Assembly (NCBI GenBank): GCA_907163075.1
Contig: CAJQTY010000001.1
Span: 3,286,001 to 3,350,000 of the forward strand
Reading direction: 5' to 3'
Length of the DNA stretch: 64,000 nucleotides
DNA from: an uncultured Rhodocyclaceae bacterium
GTDB lineage: Bacteria > Pseudomonadota > Gammaproteobacteria > Burkholderiales > Rhodocyclaceae
Numbering within the stretch: the first letter of the stretch is position 1; each line of letters opens with the position of its first letter. The notes under the pieces are model-generated. The model saw nothing but the letters and a program-made list of their open reading frames with translations. It was not told where the DNA came from and did no database searches. Below are positions 8,216 through 17,166 of this stretch, one piece after another. The translations under genes and the position numbers were made by a program.

Positions 8216-11092
8216 TCAAGTGGCAAATTTTCCGAGAGCCTTGAGTATCTTTTCCGGCGTGAAATGCCATTCGCGCAACCAGACACCGCAGGCGTGATGA
8301 ATGGCGTTGGCGATGCTTGGTGCCGCGCCATTGACGCCGATTTCAGCGATCGACTTGGCCCCGTAGGGTCCCACCTGATCGTCACTCGGGATCAGGAAGG
8401 CACGATAGTCCCTCGGAATATCACCAATTTTTGGCGCGCCGTAACTGCGCAAGTCACGGGTAAGGGGAACGCCGCCGGCGTCGTACATGATTTCCTCGGT
8501 CATCGAATGGCCGATGGCGCGCATGGTGGCGCCATAGACTTGCCCAAGCGCGAGTTCCGGATTGACTGGCGTGCCGCAATCGAGAAGCGCGTAGAACTTC
8601 TCGAGCCGAATTTCACCCGTGCGCACATTGACGGCCACTTCCGCAAAATTCGCGCCGTAGGGGAAGCAGGATTTCGAGGTAACGAAACTTGCGGTTCCTA
8701 CCAGAATGCCGAAGCCTGTTCCCGATTCGGACCTGTGCGCAATCTGGGCGAGGCTCACCGTTCCTTTCTTGCCCTGCACTACGCCCGGCGCCACCAGTTG
8801 TACGTCCTCTTCCGGTTCGCCAAGCATTTGCGCACCATGGTGCAGAATCTTTGTACGCAGGTCCTCTGCAGCCATCTTGGCCGCGTTGCCCGAGAAACAC
8901 GTACCGGACGACGCGTAGGCGCCCTTGTCGAACAGGGTATGGTCGGTATCGCCCGAGATTACATGCACATGCTCAATGGCGCAGCACAGCACTTCGGCGG
9001 TGAGTTTGGCGACGACCGTATCCAGACCCGTTCCAATGTCCGCTCCACCGGAGAGCACGATGAATGTCCCGTCCGATTCAAGTTTGACCAGGCAGTTGGC
9101 CTGATCGATATCCGGGATGCCCGATTTTTGCATGATGATGGCGACGCCACGCCCGAAACGCCAATCGCCCTGTGCCGGCCGTGGCTTGTCCCATTCGATC
9201 AGTTCGCGCCCCTTCCTGATGATCGGGGTCAGCGCGCAGCTATCCGCTCTGGGAATGGAGGCGGGCACCTTGCCTTCGCTGATCGCACTCATGATCTTGA
9301 GTACCTGCCCCTCCTGCACACGGTTCTTTTCGATCATCGCAAGCTGATCAATACCAAGGGCCTCGGCCAACTCCGAGATCGCCATGGTCAGCGCGAAGTT
9401 GCCCTTCGGCGCGCCATAGCCTTGATAGGCTCCGGTCGGACAGATATTGGAGTAGTAGGTCGTCACCGTAAACTTGACGTTGTCGCACGGGTAGAGCGGC
9501 AGCGACAAGCCGGGACCGTTGCACGGCACCGTCAGGCTATGATTGCCGTAGGGGCCGGTATTGGCGCGAAAATCCATGTCGATGGCGGTGATCTTTCCGT
9601 CCTTCCGGGCACCGATCTTGATGGTCACTTGCGCCACATGGCGCGAGGAACAACTGATGAACTCCTCTTCGCGGGCGTAACGGAAAGTCACCGAACGCCC
9701 GGTGACACAGGTGGCCCAGGCGCAGACTTCCTCGAGCAGCATGTCCTGTTTGGAACCAAAGCCACCGCCCACGCGCTGCTTGATGACCTGCACCTTGTTC
9801 TGCTTCATACCGACAATCCGCGCAACATGGCGGCGTATGTGCCACGGCACCTGCGTAGACGCGCGCACGATCAGACGATCGCCGTCCATGTAGGTATGGC
9901 AAATATGCGGTTCGTTCGGACACTGCTGCACCTGGGTGGAACGATAGGTACGCTCCAGAACCACGTCCGCCTCGGCAAAGCCAGCCACAGGGTCGCCGAG
10001 CTTGCCGTGCACACCGGCGGCGATGTTTTCTCGCGGACGACAACCAATCGGGAAGTTGACGATCATTTTCTCGCCGCGTTGCGCGGCATGGCTATTCTGC
10101 TCGGCAAGATCGGCCGGGGCGCCGGCAACGTACTCGATCGGCTCATCATGAACGATGGGCGCGTCCTTGGCCGCCGCTTCGTCGATCGACATGACGGGCT
10201 TGAGAACCTCGTATTCGACGTCGATCAGGCCCAGCGCCTGCAGGGCAATTTCCTCGCTCTCGGCGACAACCGCCGCCACACGGTCGCCGACGTGGCGCAT
10301 CTTCTTGCCGAACATGCGCCGGTCGAGCGGCGACGGCTCCGGAGCCGTCTGACCGGCCGGTGTGTAAATCACGTCAGGGCAGTTGCGGTGGGTGATGACC
10401 AGCAACACTCCGGGCAGCTTTTCCGCCTTGCTTACGTCGAGGTGCTTGATCAACGCATGCGGATGTGGTGAGCGCAACATCTTGATCGTCGCCGTGTTCG
10501 GCGGAATACCATCTTCGACGTAGCTGGGCTTGGCCTGGATCATCTTGGCCGCATCGATCTTGGGATGCGCCTTACCCACGTGCACAAGATCGTCACGAAA
10601 TTCGGGCACCGTGCTTACTGTCGCTTGCGGATCCTTCATTCGCGACTGCGCCAGAGCGATGGCCTCGAACATCTGCTGATAGCCGCCATCGCGGCTGAAC
10701 AATCCGGACAGCGCATCTTCGATCTGTTCCCGAGTTGGTTCGGGATGGCGCTTCAGCAAGTCGGTAATGATCAGCGCAGCGGCGGGGTCGTTATAGCCGG
10801 ACTGCACGACACCGGTGTCGATCATCGACCGTTGGACGATGCTGAGCTGCTTCCATGTGCCGAGCGACTCGGCGGTGTGAACGGTCGTCCCGTCGAGTTG
10901 CGCGGCGATAAGCAGCGACGCATTGAGGATCCTGTCATTGACGAGGATCGAATCCGACCCGGCAAAGCCAAAGCCATCGTCACTGTTACGCACCGAGTGC
11001 ATACCCAGATTGAACAGCAAGGACTGGACGTTTTGACCGGGCTGGCAATCCACCTCGCGCGCGCTTCCATTGAGCGTAAACCGGATGCTCAT
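8216..11092 (-). CDS. xdhD: XdhD-like molybdenum hydroxylase with a Cys-less ferredoxin-like N-terminus
   Basis: A 958-residue protein, matching E. coli XdhD (956) in length and motifs such as HSVRNSDDGFGFAGSD. It has an N-terminal [2Fe-2S]-type fold (1-160) joined to the large molybdopterin domain (about 170-958). The iron-sulfur ligands are gone: the first motif has no Cys, and the second reads VVQSGYNDPAAAL where active enzymes have QCGFCTPG. The molybdopterin domain looks intact, with GGGFGSKQD, GAYQGYGAPKG and AKSIAEIGVNGAAP. It starts one base after ygfM, whose end contains its AAGGAG site. It is expected to hydroxylate a purine or pathway intermediate using electrons passed through YgfM or YgfK. 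Confidence 0.92.
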   Translation of the reverse strand: MSIRFTLNGSAREVDCQPGQNVQSLLFNLGMHSVRNSDDGFGFAGSDSILVNDRILNASLLIAAQLDGTTVHTAESLGTWKQLSIVQRSMIDTGVVQSGYNDPAAALIITDLLKRHPEPTREQIEDALSGLFSRDGGYQQMFEAIALAQSRMKDPQATVSTVPEFRDDLVHVGKAHPKIDAAKMIQAKPSYVEDGIPPNTATIKMLRSPHPHALIKHLDVSKAEKLPGVLLVITHRNCPDVIYTPAGQTAPEPSPLDRRMFGKKMRHVGDRVAAVVAESEEIALQALGLIDVEYEVLKPVMSIDEAAAKDAPIVHDEPIEYVAGAPADLAEQNSHAAQRGEKMIVNFPIGCRPRENIAAGVHGKLGDPVAGFAEADVVLERTYRSTQVQQCPNEPHICHTYMDGDRLIVRASTQVPWHIRRHVARIVGMKQNKVQVIKQRVGGGFGSKQDMLLEEVCAWATCVTGRSVTFRYAREEEFISCSSRHVAQVTIKIGARKDGKITAIDMDFRANTGPYGNHSLTVPCNGPGLSLPLYPCDNVKFTVTTYYSNICPTGAYQGYGAPKGNFALTMAISELAEALGIDQLAMIEKNRVQEGQVLKIMSAISEGKVPASIPRADSCALTPIIRKGRELIEWDKPRPAQGDWRFGRGVAIIMQKSGIPDIDQANCLVKLESDGTFIVLSGGADIGTGLDTVVAKLTAEVLCCAIEHVHVISGDTDHTLFDKGAYASSGTCFSGNAAKMAAEDLRTKILHHGAQMLGEPEEDVQLVAPGVVQGKKGTVSLAQIAHRSESGTGFGILVGTASFVTSKSCFPYGANFAEVAVNVRTGEIRLEKFYALLDCGTPVNPELALGQVYGATMRAIGHSMTEEIMYDAGGVPLTRDLRSYGAPKIGDIPRDYRAFLIPSDDQVGPYGAKSIAEIGVNGAAPSIANAIHHACGVWLREWHFTPEKILKALGKFAT

Positions 11093-11093
11093 C

Positions 11094-11888
11094 TTATTTC
11101 TCCTTCGTCATTTGCTGGCGATCGGCCAACAAATCGGCCAACAAATCAGCCACCACCACGCCGGCGATGTAGCGCTTATAGGCCACACTGCCTCTTACGT
11201 CATCCCGTGGAGCGACTGCTTCGCTCACGGCCAGTTCGAGCGGAACCTCCGCCAGGCCTTTTTTCTCAACCTCGCGCAAACGGACAGCGCGTGGCACAAC
11301 ACCCTCGATGGCGATGCGCTGTACCTCGCCGTTCAGGGCCACCGCCGCGCTAAGTACCGTCAGCCCGGCCGCCGAACGGGCTATCTTGCGCGTTGCACAC
11401 GGCCTGTCCGGCTCGGGAAGAATCACGCCGATCACGAGCGAAGCGCTGGAATTGCGTACTCCGTCCAGAAAGCTTTCCAGTTCGCTGACCTGACCGTCAG
11501 CGAAAACCACCCTGGCCTCCATGGCGAGTAAAACAGGCAGCAGCACCGCCTCCTCCTGCCGCGCGCACATCTCGCCGCCGAGCGTGGCCTGGTTGCGCAC
11601 ATTTCGGGAATAGATAAAGCCTGCGGCCTCGCGCAATGCTGGCGGGGTCCGCGGATCATCGATCAATTGCTGAAGGCTTACGGTCGCGCCAATGTGCAGT
11701 TGCCCGCCCTGCTCCTTGATCTCGTTCAATCCCAGGCCAGCCAGGGAAATCGCCACCTTTTTATCGGTACGCGTTGGCGTGGCATTCAGCTTGCTACCCC
11801 CAGCCATGAATACGGCCTCGTCCTTGTACTGGCTCTTTAGCCGGATTGCCTCGTCCACCGAGGCAGGTTTCAGAAACTGTTCAATCAT
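11094..11888 (-). CDS. ygfM: FAD-binding subunit, YgfM-like
   Basis: A 264-residue protein of the xanthine dehydrogenase FAD-subunit family, close to E. coli YgfM (259). Motifs: FMAGGSKLNATPTRTDKK (FAD-binding loop, about residues 26-43) and RNVRNQATLGGEMCARQEE (about 95-113). The start MIEQFLKP at 11888 has GGAG upstream and matches YgfM; an upstream in-frame ATG adds only seven residues. The partner is presumably XdhD. The C-terminus carries an in-frame tandem 12-base repeat (11121-11156), giving ADLLADLLAD. Confidence 0.88.
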   Translation of the reverse strand: MIEQFLKPASVDEAIRLKSQYKDEAVFMAGGSKLNATPTRTDKKVAISLAGLGLNEIKEQGGQLHIGATVSLQQLIDDPRTPPALREAAGFIYSRNVRNQATLGGEMCARQEEAVLLPVLLAMEARVVFADGQVSELESFLDGVRNSSASLVIGVILPEPDRPCATRKIARSAAGLTVLSAAVALNGEVQRIAIEGVVPRAVRLREVEKKGLAEVPLELAVSEAVAPRDDVRGSVAYKRYIAGVVVADLLADLLADRQQMTKEK

Positions 11889-11952
11889 TGTCAACTCCAA
11901 TTCTGCCAAACCGCGCCGTAAGCCGGTGCGGGAAGAAATCCAAGCCCGTTCG

Positions 11953-13281
11953 CTAGGCCAGTTCGTCCATACGCTTCCACAGCGCGGCCGCCACCTTGCG
12001 CGCTTCGGCGTAAATCGGCGCTACGTCGAAGGGGAAAGCGCGGTTTTCGTAAACCATCCTGCCATCGACCATAACGCTGTCGACTGCGCTTGACCCCATG
12101 CCAAAAGCCAAATGCCCGCCGATATTCTGTGCCGCCAAAGGCGTTGGACAGTCATAGCTGCAAATCGTCAGATCAGCCTTGAAACCGGCGTCCAGGCGAC
12201 CGAAGCGGGCTCCGAAATTTCGCTCCAGAAGCGCGTTCCCATTCCACAGGAAGCACGCGAAGCTGTCCGGCCACATCGATCCGCCCGCATCCCGATGCTT
12301 GAAGTAGGCGAATTTCAGTTCCTCGAACATGTCCGCCCCGATGCCGTCGGTGCCCAGGGCCAGATTACGATACGCGTCAAGCTTATGGTTGTAGCCTACG
12401 TGATTGTTCATGTTGGAACGCGGATTGTGCACCAGGAAGGCATCGTTTTCATTGAGAATCCCGATGTCGGAATCGGACAGATACAAGCCGTGCGCAACGA
12501 TCGTCCGGTCGTTGATCAATTCGTGCCCCGCCAGGCGCTCGATCAGATCCTGACCGTAGACATCGTGGCTATGGGACACGTCGTACAAGTCTTCCGCGAC
12601 ATGAATGTGCAGTCCGCGACCGGTCGTTTTCACAGCGTCGGCCAACATCTCCATGCCGGCCCGGGAGATCGTAAAGGGCGCATGCGCGCCGATCAGCGCT
12701 TCCACCAGATAAGGCTCGTCACCGCTGGCCTTGGCCGCATCGACCAACCGGGCAAAGGCGACGTTTTCGTCGACTCCGGCCTTCAATTCCGCCTCCCCGC
12801 CGTTGCGGTGCGTGGTCTCGAAACAGCTTATCCCGCGCAGTCCGGCTTTGAGGAAACCTTGGCGCAGGGTATTGAGCGACCCGGCGATATAGTTGGGCGA
12901 CGCGTGGTGGTCGATAACGGCCGTGCAACCGCTCTTGATCGCCTCGAGCGAACAGATGAGGCCGCTGTAATACAGCGACTCTTCGTCCAGTGCCCGGTCG
13001 AGTCGCCACCAAAGGTTCCTGAGCGTCGAAACAAAGTCCGGACAGGGTTTGATGTTGGCCATGATTCCGCGCGCCAGACCGGAATAGAAATGGTTGTGGG
13101 CACAGACGATGCCGGGCATTACCAGCTTGCCGTCCATCTCCCGTACTTGCGCTTGCGGGTATTTGGCCGTCAGGCCGGCGCCCACGTCCTTGATCAGCGG
13201 GCCGTCGATCGCAATATCGACGCCGAATTGCACGCGCGCTGGTTCAAACTGAATGGCTGTGACGTTCTTCAGGATAAGCAT
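11953..13281 (-). CDS. ssnA: SsnA-like aminohydrolase
   Basis: A 442-residue metal-dependent amidohydrolase of the ATZ/TRZ (guanine deaminase-like) type, the same length as E. coli SsnA. Metal and catalytic residues are visible: AHNHFYSG (about residue 61), DHHASP, HIHVAEDLYD, VAHGLYL and LGTDGIGADM. The product in E. coli lacks a settled substrate; homologues are found with ygfK and xdhD in anaerobic purine-using bacteria, so a deamination or ring-opening step on a purine derivative is likely. A ribosome site GGAGGAAT precedes the ATG, and only four bases separate it from ygfK. Confidence 0.9.
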   Translation of the reverse strand: MLILKNVTAIQFEPARVQFGVDIAIDGPLIKDVGAGLTAKYPQAQVREMDGKLVMPGIVCAHNHFYSGLARGIMANIKPCPDFVSTLRNLWWRLDRALDEESLYYSGLICSLEAIKSGCTAVIDHHASPNYIAGSLNTLRQGFLKAGLRGISCFETTHRNGGEAELKAGVDENVAFARLVDAAKASGDEPYLVEALIGAHAPFTISRAGMEMLADAVKTTGRGLHIHVAEDLYDVSHSHDVYGQDLIERLAGHELINDRTIVAHGLYLSDSDIGILNENDAFLVHNPRSNMNNHVGYNHKLDAYRNLALGTDGIGADMFEELKFAYFKHRDAGGSMWPDSFACFLWNGNALLERNFGARFGRLDAGFKADLTICSYDCPTPLAAQNIGGHLAFGMGSSAVDSVMVDGRMVYENRAFPFDVAPIYAEARKVAAALWKRMDELA

Positions 13282-13285
13282 CGCT

Positions 13286-16200
13286 TTATTCCTCCACCGG
13301 GCTTAACAGGTAGCTGTGCTGACTATGCACCTGACTGACGATTCTGCAGATGTCGCTCAACTCGGGCGGCACATTGTCGATCCGGCTGCTGCTGTCGATG
13401 GACAAACCATAGACTTTCCCGTCCTGGCGCACGGACACAGCCGAACCATCAACAAGGAAGCCGGGATTGGTACTGCTCCGGAAATCCTGCGGCAGGTTGA
13501 AAATGGTAACTTTGTCCTTGTACGGACGGCCCTGCCACGGGCAGAAACTGGTGCAGTTGCCACACTCATTGCAGTAGGCATCGATATGCAGGGTCTGGAA
13601 TCGATCCTTGAAACCCGGTACGGCAATCGAGATATTGGCCCGGTTCGGGCAAACATCGACGCACTTGCTGCACACGTAATTGCATTCCAGGCAGCGCTCG
13701 CCTTCCTGTTTGACAAAGGATTGCAGCTCGTTCTTCTTGACGATATTAACCACGACTGCGCCCTTGCGCCGGGTAATGTCGGCCGGATTGGCGTTGAGCC
13801 AGTATTTCTCGCCGTGATGGCTTTTCAGGTTCTCGCGCTTGAGAATGACATCGGTCGCGCGTCGCGCATCGCCGATCGCGGCAACGATGGACGATGGGCC
13901 GCTCTGCACGTCGCCGATCAGGAAAACGTTGCTGCGCGCGGTTTCTCCGGTAGCGCGCTGCACGACCGGCCAGCCTTTCTCGTCGAGCGGCACGCCCATG
14001 GCCTTGAGCACATCGCTGTCGGCCTGTTCGCCGATGGCGGTGACCAGCGCATCCATCTTGAAAGTGACCGTCCTGTCCGTCGCCAGCGGGCGACGGCGAC
14101 CCTTTTCATCGGGAGCACCCAGTTCCATCACGCGGCACAGCAAGGTTCCGTCGGCATCGAAGCGTTCCGGGTTGGTCAGGAAGCAGAACTTCACGCCGTC
14201 TTCGACCGCTTCTTCATACTCTTCGCGGTAAGCCGGAATTTCGTTGAAGCTGCGCCGGTAGATCACAGTCACGTCTTCAACACCGGGAACGCGAAGTGCC
14301 GAACGTGCGCAGTCCATGGCCGTGTTCCCCGCGCCGATAACGGCCACGTGGCGGCCCAGATCCAGCTTCTCGCCATCGTTGAAGCGGCGCAGGAAGGGAA
14401 GCGACTTGAAGACCTTCTGGTTGCTGCCTTCGAGTTTGACGCCACTGTTCTTGTCCGTTCCGATCCCGATCAGCACATATTCAAAGCCTTGTTCCTTGAG
14501 CTGATCGACGGTGAGCTTGGGATCGCAAGCGTACTCGAACTTCACGCCATGTTCGGCCACGAAGTCGATATCGTGCTTGATCAGTTCTTCCGGCATGCGA
14601 AAACGTGGGATGATGTTCTTGACCACGCCGCCCGCATTGGCCTCGCGCTCGAAGAGCGTAACCGGATGCCCGGCGCGGGCCAGGAAATACCCCGCTGCCA
14701 AACCGGCCGGACCCATGCCGACTACCGCCACCGGGTGCTGCGAGCCGGTAGCCGCCGGTTTGTGCCAGCGGCTGCGGTATTCCTCCCAGCCCATTTCCAC
14801 GGCCACTTTCTTGAGTTCGCGAATCTTCAACGGGCTTTCATAGTCGAGACGCGTGCAGTTGTACTGGCACAGGTGATCGCAAATGTGCCCGGTGATTGCG
14901 GGCAAGGCGTTGGTCTTGTAGATCACTTCGAGGGCATCGGCATAGCGCTCTTCACCGAGCAGGCGGATGTATTCCGGAATGTCCTGATGAATGGCGCACG
15001 CTGACACGCACGGCGCCACGTAGCAATCGATCAGCGGCAGTGCGCTGCCGGTATCGATCACATCCTTCGACCGCCAGGATTTCTGCGTGTATTCCGCGGT
15101 CACGGCTTTGGCCGCGAGCGACTCCACCTTGGCGACATCGATCCGGGTCATCTGCCAGGTGTCGGATTTATCGAGTTCCTTGACGCATTCGAGCATGCGC
15201 AGATAACCGCCGGGCTTGAGCAGATCCGTCGCCATGGTGATCGGACGGATTCCAGTTTCAAAAATATCCTTGATATTGAACAGGCTGGCGCCGCCGGAAT
15301 ACGACACCGGCAACTCGCCATCGAATTCACGCGACAGAACGGCCGCAACGTTGATCGATAGCGGGAACAGGGCGCGGCCCGACATGTAGAACTCTTCGCC
15401 CGGCAGAACGCCCTTGCCGTTGACGGCGCCCAGCGTGTTGGTCAGTTTTACGCCGAAGCTCAGTTTCTTTTCCTTGCTCAGATCGAGCAGGCGCCGCAAC
15501 ATCGACTTGGCTTGTTCAAGCTTGAGGTCATGCTCGAATGATTCCTGCTTGACAATCAGGTAGTCAAAACCGCAGGTATCGAGAATTTCGCGAACCCGAT
15601 TAAATCCGAGCAGCGTCGGATTGAGCTTGACAAAGGTGTTGAGCGACTTCTCTTCGAGCATGTAGCGACAAATCGCCTCGATCTCGTGCGGCGGGCAGCC
15701 ATGCATCGTCGATAGCGTCACCCCCTGGACCATTTTGGCGGAAATGCGGCCGGGCAGACCTTGCAGCTGCGCCTTGCGGCTTTCCAGGCCCAGCGTCTTG
15801 ATGAATTTCTCGTCGCTCACCCATTTCTCAAGAATGCGGATGTATTCAGCGAACTTGGGATGGCGCGAGGAATCGATCATGTTATCGATGTATTCCTGCA
15901 TCGGCGGCTGCTTGATGCCGTCCAGATTATAGCCGACGCTCATGTTGAAGCTGAACGAATTGGCTTCGCCCACCGCGCGCGGATCGAACACCTCTTCCAG
16001 CAAATACAACGCGAACCAGGCCTTGAGGTACTCGTCGTAGGCCTTCGGCAGCGTGTATTCAGTCGACCATTCGGTGTTGTAACCCTCGTCCTCGGCGTCG
16101 ATACAGGGTTTTTCGATTTCCAGCCGGTCCATGATCTGCACCGTCTTCAGCTCGATGAAACGCCCGCCCGTCAGCCAGGAAACCACTATGTTCTGCGCCA

Positions 16201-16393
16201 ACTGCGTGTGCGGCCCTGCGGCAGGACCCACCGCTGTCTCGCAGGTTTCGCCAAACACGCTGATCAGACGATCATCGGTCTTGCGATAAAACTGCTGCTC
16301 CGAGATATCGAAAATCGAGCGGCTCGCCTTGTATTCCTCAAAAATACGCGTCAAGAGTCCTTCAAACGGAACGGGGCGCATGATGTCGCTCAT
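13286..16393 (-). CDS. ygfK: YgfK-like iron-sulfur flavoprotein (annotated in E. coli as putative selenate reductase subunit)
   Basis: A 1035-residue protein with the E. coli YgfK layout. An N-terminal TIM-barrel-like region resembling dihydropyrimidine dehydrogenase/dihydroorotate dehydrogenase domains (about 1-430) is followed by a GltD-type module. That module has its own Cys cluster (CVSACAIHQDIPEY... then CDHLCQYNC), an FAD motif VVGMGPAGLAAGYFLARAG and an NAD(P) motif VIGAGNTAMDCARSALR. Near the C-terminus is a ferredoxin region CLECNYVCSKCVDVCPNR plus YCNECGNCTSFCPW. This is a NAD(P)H-linked electron-transfer enzyme, probably reducing a purine intermediate or serving the hydroxylases. 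The start at 16393 has GAGGAG upstream. It is first in the operon ygfK-ssnA-ygfM-xdhD. Confidence 0.92.
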   Translation of the reverse strand: MSDIMRPVPFEGLLTRIFEEYKASRSIFDISEQQFYRKTDDRLISVFGETCETAVGPAAGPHTQLAQNIVVSWLTGGRFIELKTVQIMDRLEIEKPCIDAEDEGYNTEWSTEYTLPKAYDEYLKAWFALYLLEEVFDPRAVGEANSFSFNMSVGYNLDGIKQPPMQEYIDNMIDSSRHPKFAEYIRILEKWVSDEKFIKTLGLESRKAQLQGLPGRISAKMVQGVTLSTMHGCPPHEIEAICRYMLEEKSLNTFVKLNPTLLGFNRVREILDTCGFDYLIVKQESFEHDLKLEQAKSMLRRLLDLSKEKKLSFGVKLTNTLGAVNGKGVLPGEEFYMSGRALFPLSINVAAVLSREFDGELPVSYSGGASLFNIKDIFETGIRPITMATDLLKPGGYLRMLECVKELDKSDTWQMTRIDVAKVESLAAKAVTAEYTQKSWRSKDVIDTGSALPLIDCYVAPCVSACAIHQDIPEYIRLLGEERYADALEVIYKTNALPAITGHICDHLCQYNCTRLDYESPLKIRELKKVAVEMGWEEYRSRWHKPAATGSQHPVAVVGMGPAGLAAGYFLARAGHPVTLFEREANAGGVVKNIIPRFRMPEELIKHDIDFVAEHGVKFEYACDPKLTVDQLKEQGFEYVLIGIGTDKNSGVKLEGSNQKVFKSLPFLRRFNDGEKLDLGRHVAVIGAGNTAMDCARSALRVPGVEDVTVIYRRSFNEIPAYREEYEEAVEDGVKFCFLTNPERFDADGTLLCRVMELGAPDEKGRRRPLATDRTVTFKMDALVTAIGEQADSDVLKAMGVPLDEKGWPVVQRATGETARSNVFLIGDVQSGPSSIVAAIGDARRATDVILKRENLKSHHGEKYWLNANPADITRRKGAVVVNIVKKNELQSFVKQEGERCLECNYVCSKCVDVCPNRANISIAVPGFKDRFQTLHIDAYCNECGNCTSFCPWQGRPYKDKVTIFNLPQDFRSSTNPGFLVDGSAVSVRQDGKVYGLSIDSSSRIDNVPPELSDICRIVSQVHSQHSYLLSPVEE

Positions 16394-16477
16394 GATGATC
16401 TCCTCAAAACCAAACAGGCTGAACGGAAAGTGCACGGGCCGCCGTTGTTCAAGGCGGACCTATCTCCGGAGAATCCA

Positions 16478-16493
16478 AGCAAAACCCAAGCCA
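16478..16493 (-). promoter_or_regulatory. Sigma-54 promoter upstream of ygfK
   Basis: Read leftwards the sequence is TGGCTTGGGTTTTGCT, with the invariant GG and GC ten bases apart (consensus TGGCACG-N4-TTGCW). Transcription would start about 75 bases before the ygfK ATG. The putative activator palindrome lies about 75-90 bases upstream, the usual arrangement for an enhancer-dependent promoter. Confidence 0.7.
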
Positions 16494-16545
16494 AACACCA
16501 TGCGAGCAACAATCCAAGCGCCGGCTCATTCAAGCCATGCAATGC

Positions 16546-16580
16546 TTATCAAATCAATAGTGTGCCTATCAATTTGATAA
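16546..16580. promoter_or_regulatory. Putative activator site upstream of ygfK (CTATCA-ATT-TGATAA plus a half site)
   Basis: The palindrome at 16566-16580 differs from TTATCA-N3-TGATAA by one base. A half site TTATCA lies at 16546-16551. Both sit in the 257-base gap between xdhC and ygfK, upstream of the sigma-54 promoter at 16478-16493. The role is inferred from matching sites at 3075, 27264 and 35605. Confidence 0.55.
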
Positions 16581-16650
16581 GCCGTGGCCGGGCTGCGCCA
16601 TGTGAAACTGAACCCGCCTGTCACCAGCCAGCGCACCTCACGACACCGCG

Positions 16651-17166
16651 CTATTCGTCCTCGCAACGACCACACCCGCCTTGGCCATTGCAACCAGGCT
16701 TGTTATCCACGCTCGCCAGTACCGCGTCGATGACTTTTTCGTAACCGGTGCAGCGACACAGGTTTCCGGCCAGTTCACGACGGATGGTGTCGCGGCACAG
16801 TTGTTGACCTCGATACTTTTCAACCAGCGCCGTCGTCGTCATCACCAGGCCTGGCGTGCAAAACCCGCATTGCACGGCGCCCGTATCCACGTAGGCCTGT
16901 TGCACGCTTGAGATCACGCCATCCCTGACCTCGCCCTCCGCCGAACGAATGGTTTTCCCATTCGCCCACACGGCCAGATAGATACAGGTGTCGATTGGCG
17001 TGCCATCGATCAGCACGGTGCAAGCGCCGCATTCCCCCACCGCGCACGCTTGCTTGACACTGGTCAGGCCTTGCGATCGCAAGAGTTCCAAGAGCGACGT
17101 GCGCGGGTCGACCTGAAACTCGCGCGCCTGTCCGTTGATCGTGCACTGAATAGGTGTCATGTTCAT
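16651..17166 (-). CDS. xdhC: Xanthine dehydrogenase iron-sulfur subunit
   Basis: A 171-residue subunit with two [2Fe-2S] clusters. The plant-type ferredoxin ligands are [15 protein letters not shown]...C (about residues 41-61), and the second cluster has [11 protein letters not shown] (about 95-105) and [11 protein letters not shown] (about 135-145). All eight cysteines are present, in contrast to XdhD. A Cys-rich tail [12 protein letters not shown] may bind metal or be incidental. The ATG overlaps the stop of xdhB by four bases. The complex XdhABC would hydroxylate hypoxanthine/xanthine to urate, or run in reverse under anaerobic conditions. Confidence 0.93.
   Translation of the reverse strand: MNMTPIQCTINGQAREFQVDPRTSLLELLRSQGLTSVKQACAVGECGACTVLIDGTPIDTCIYLAVWANGKTIRSAEGEVRDGVISSVQQAYVDTGAVQCGFCTPGLVMTTTALVEKYRGQQLCRDTIRRELAGNLCRCTGYEKVIDAVLASVDNKPGCNGQGGCGRCEDE

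Noticed and set aside
8120-10471. A 783-residue rightward open frame opposite xdhD
   Set aside because: It is a shadow of xdhD in GC-rich DNA: no domain, no ribosome site, and the opposite frame matches XdhD throughout.
13316-15004. A 562-residue rightward open frame opposite ygfK
   Set aside because: It is antisense to the FAD/NAD and ferredoxin parts of ygfK and shows no motif of its own.
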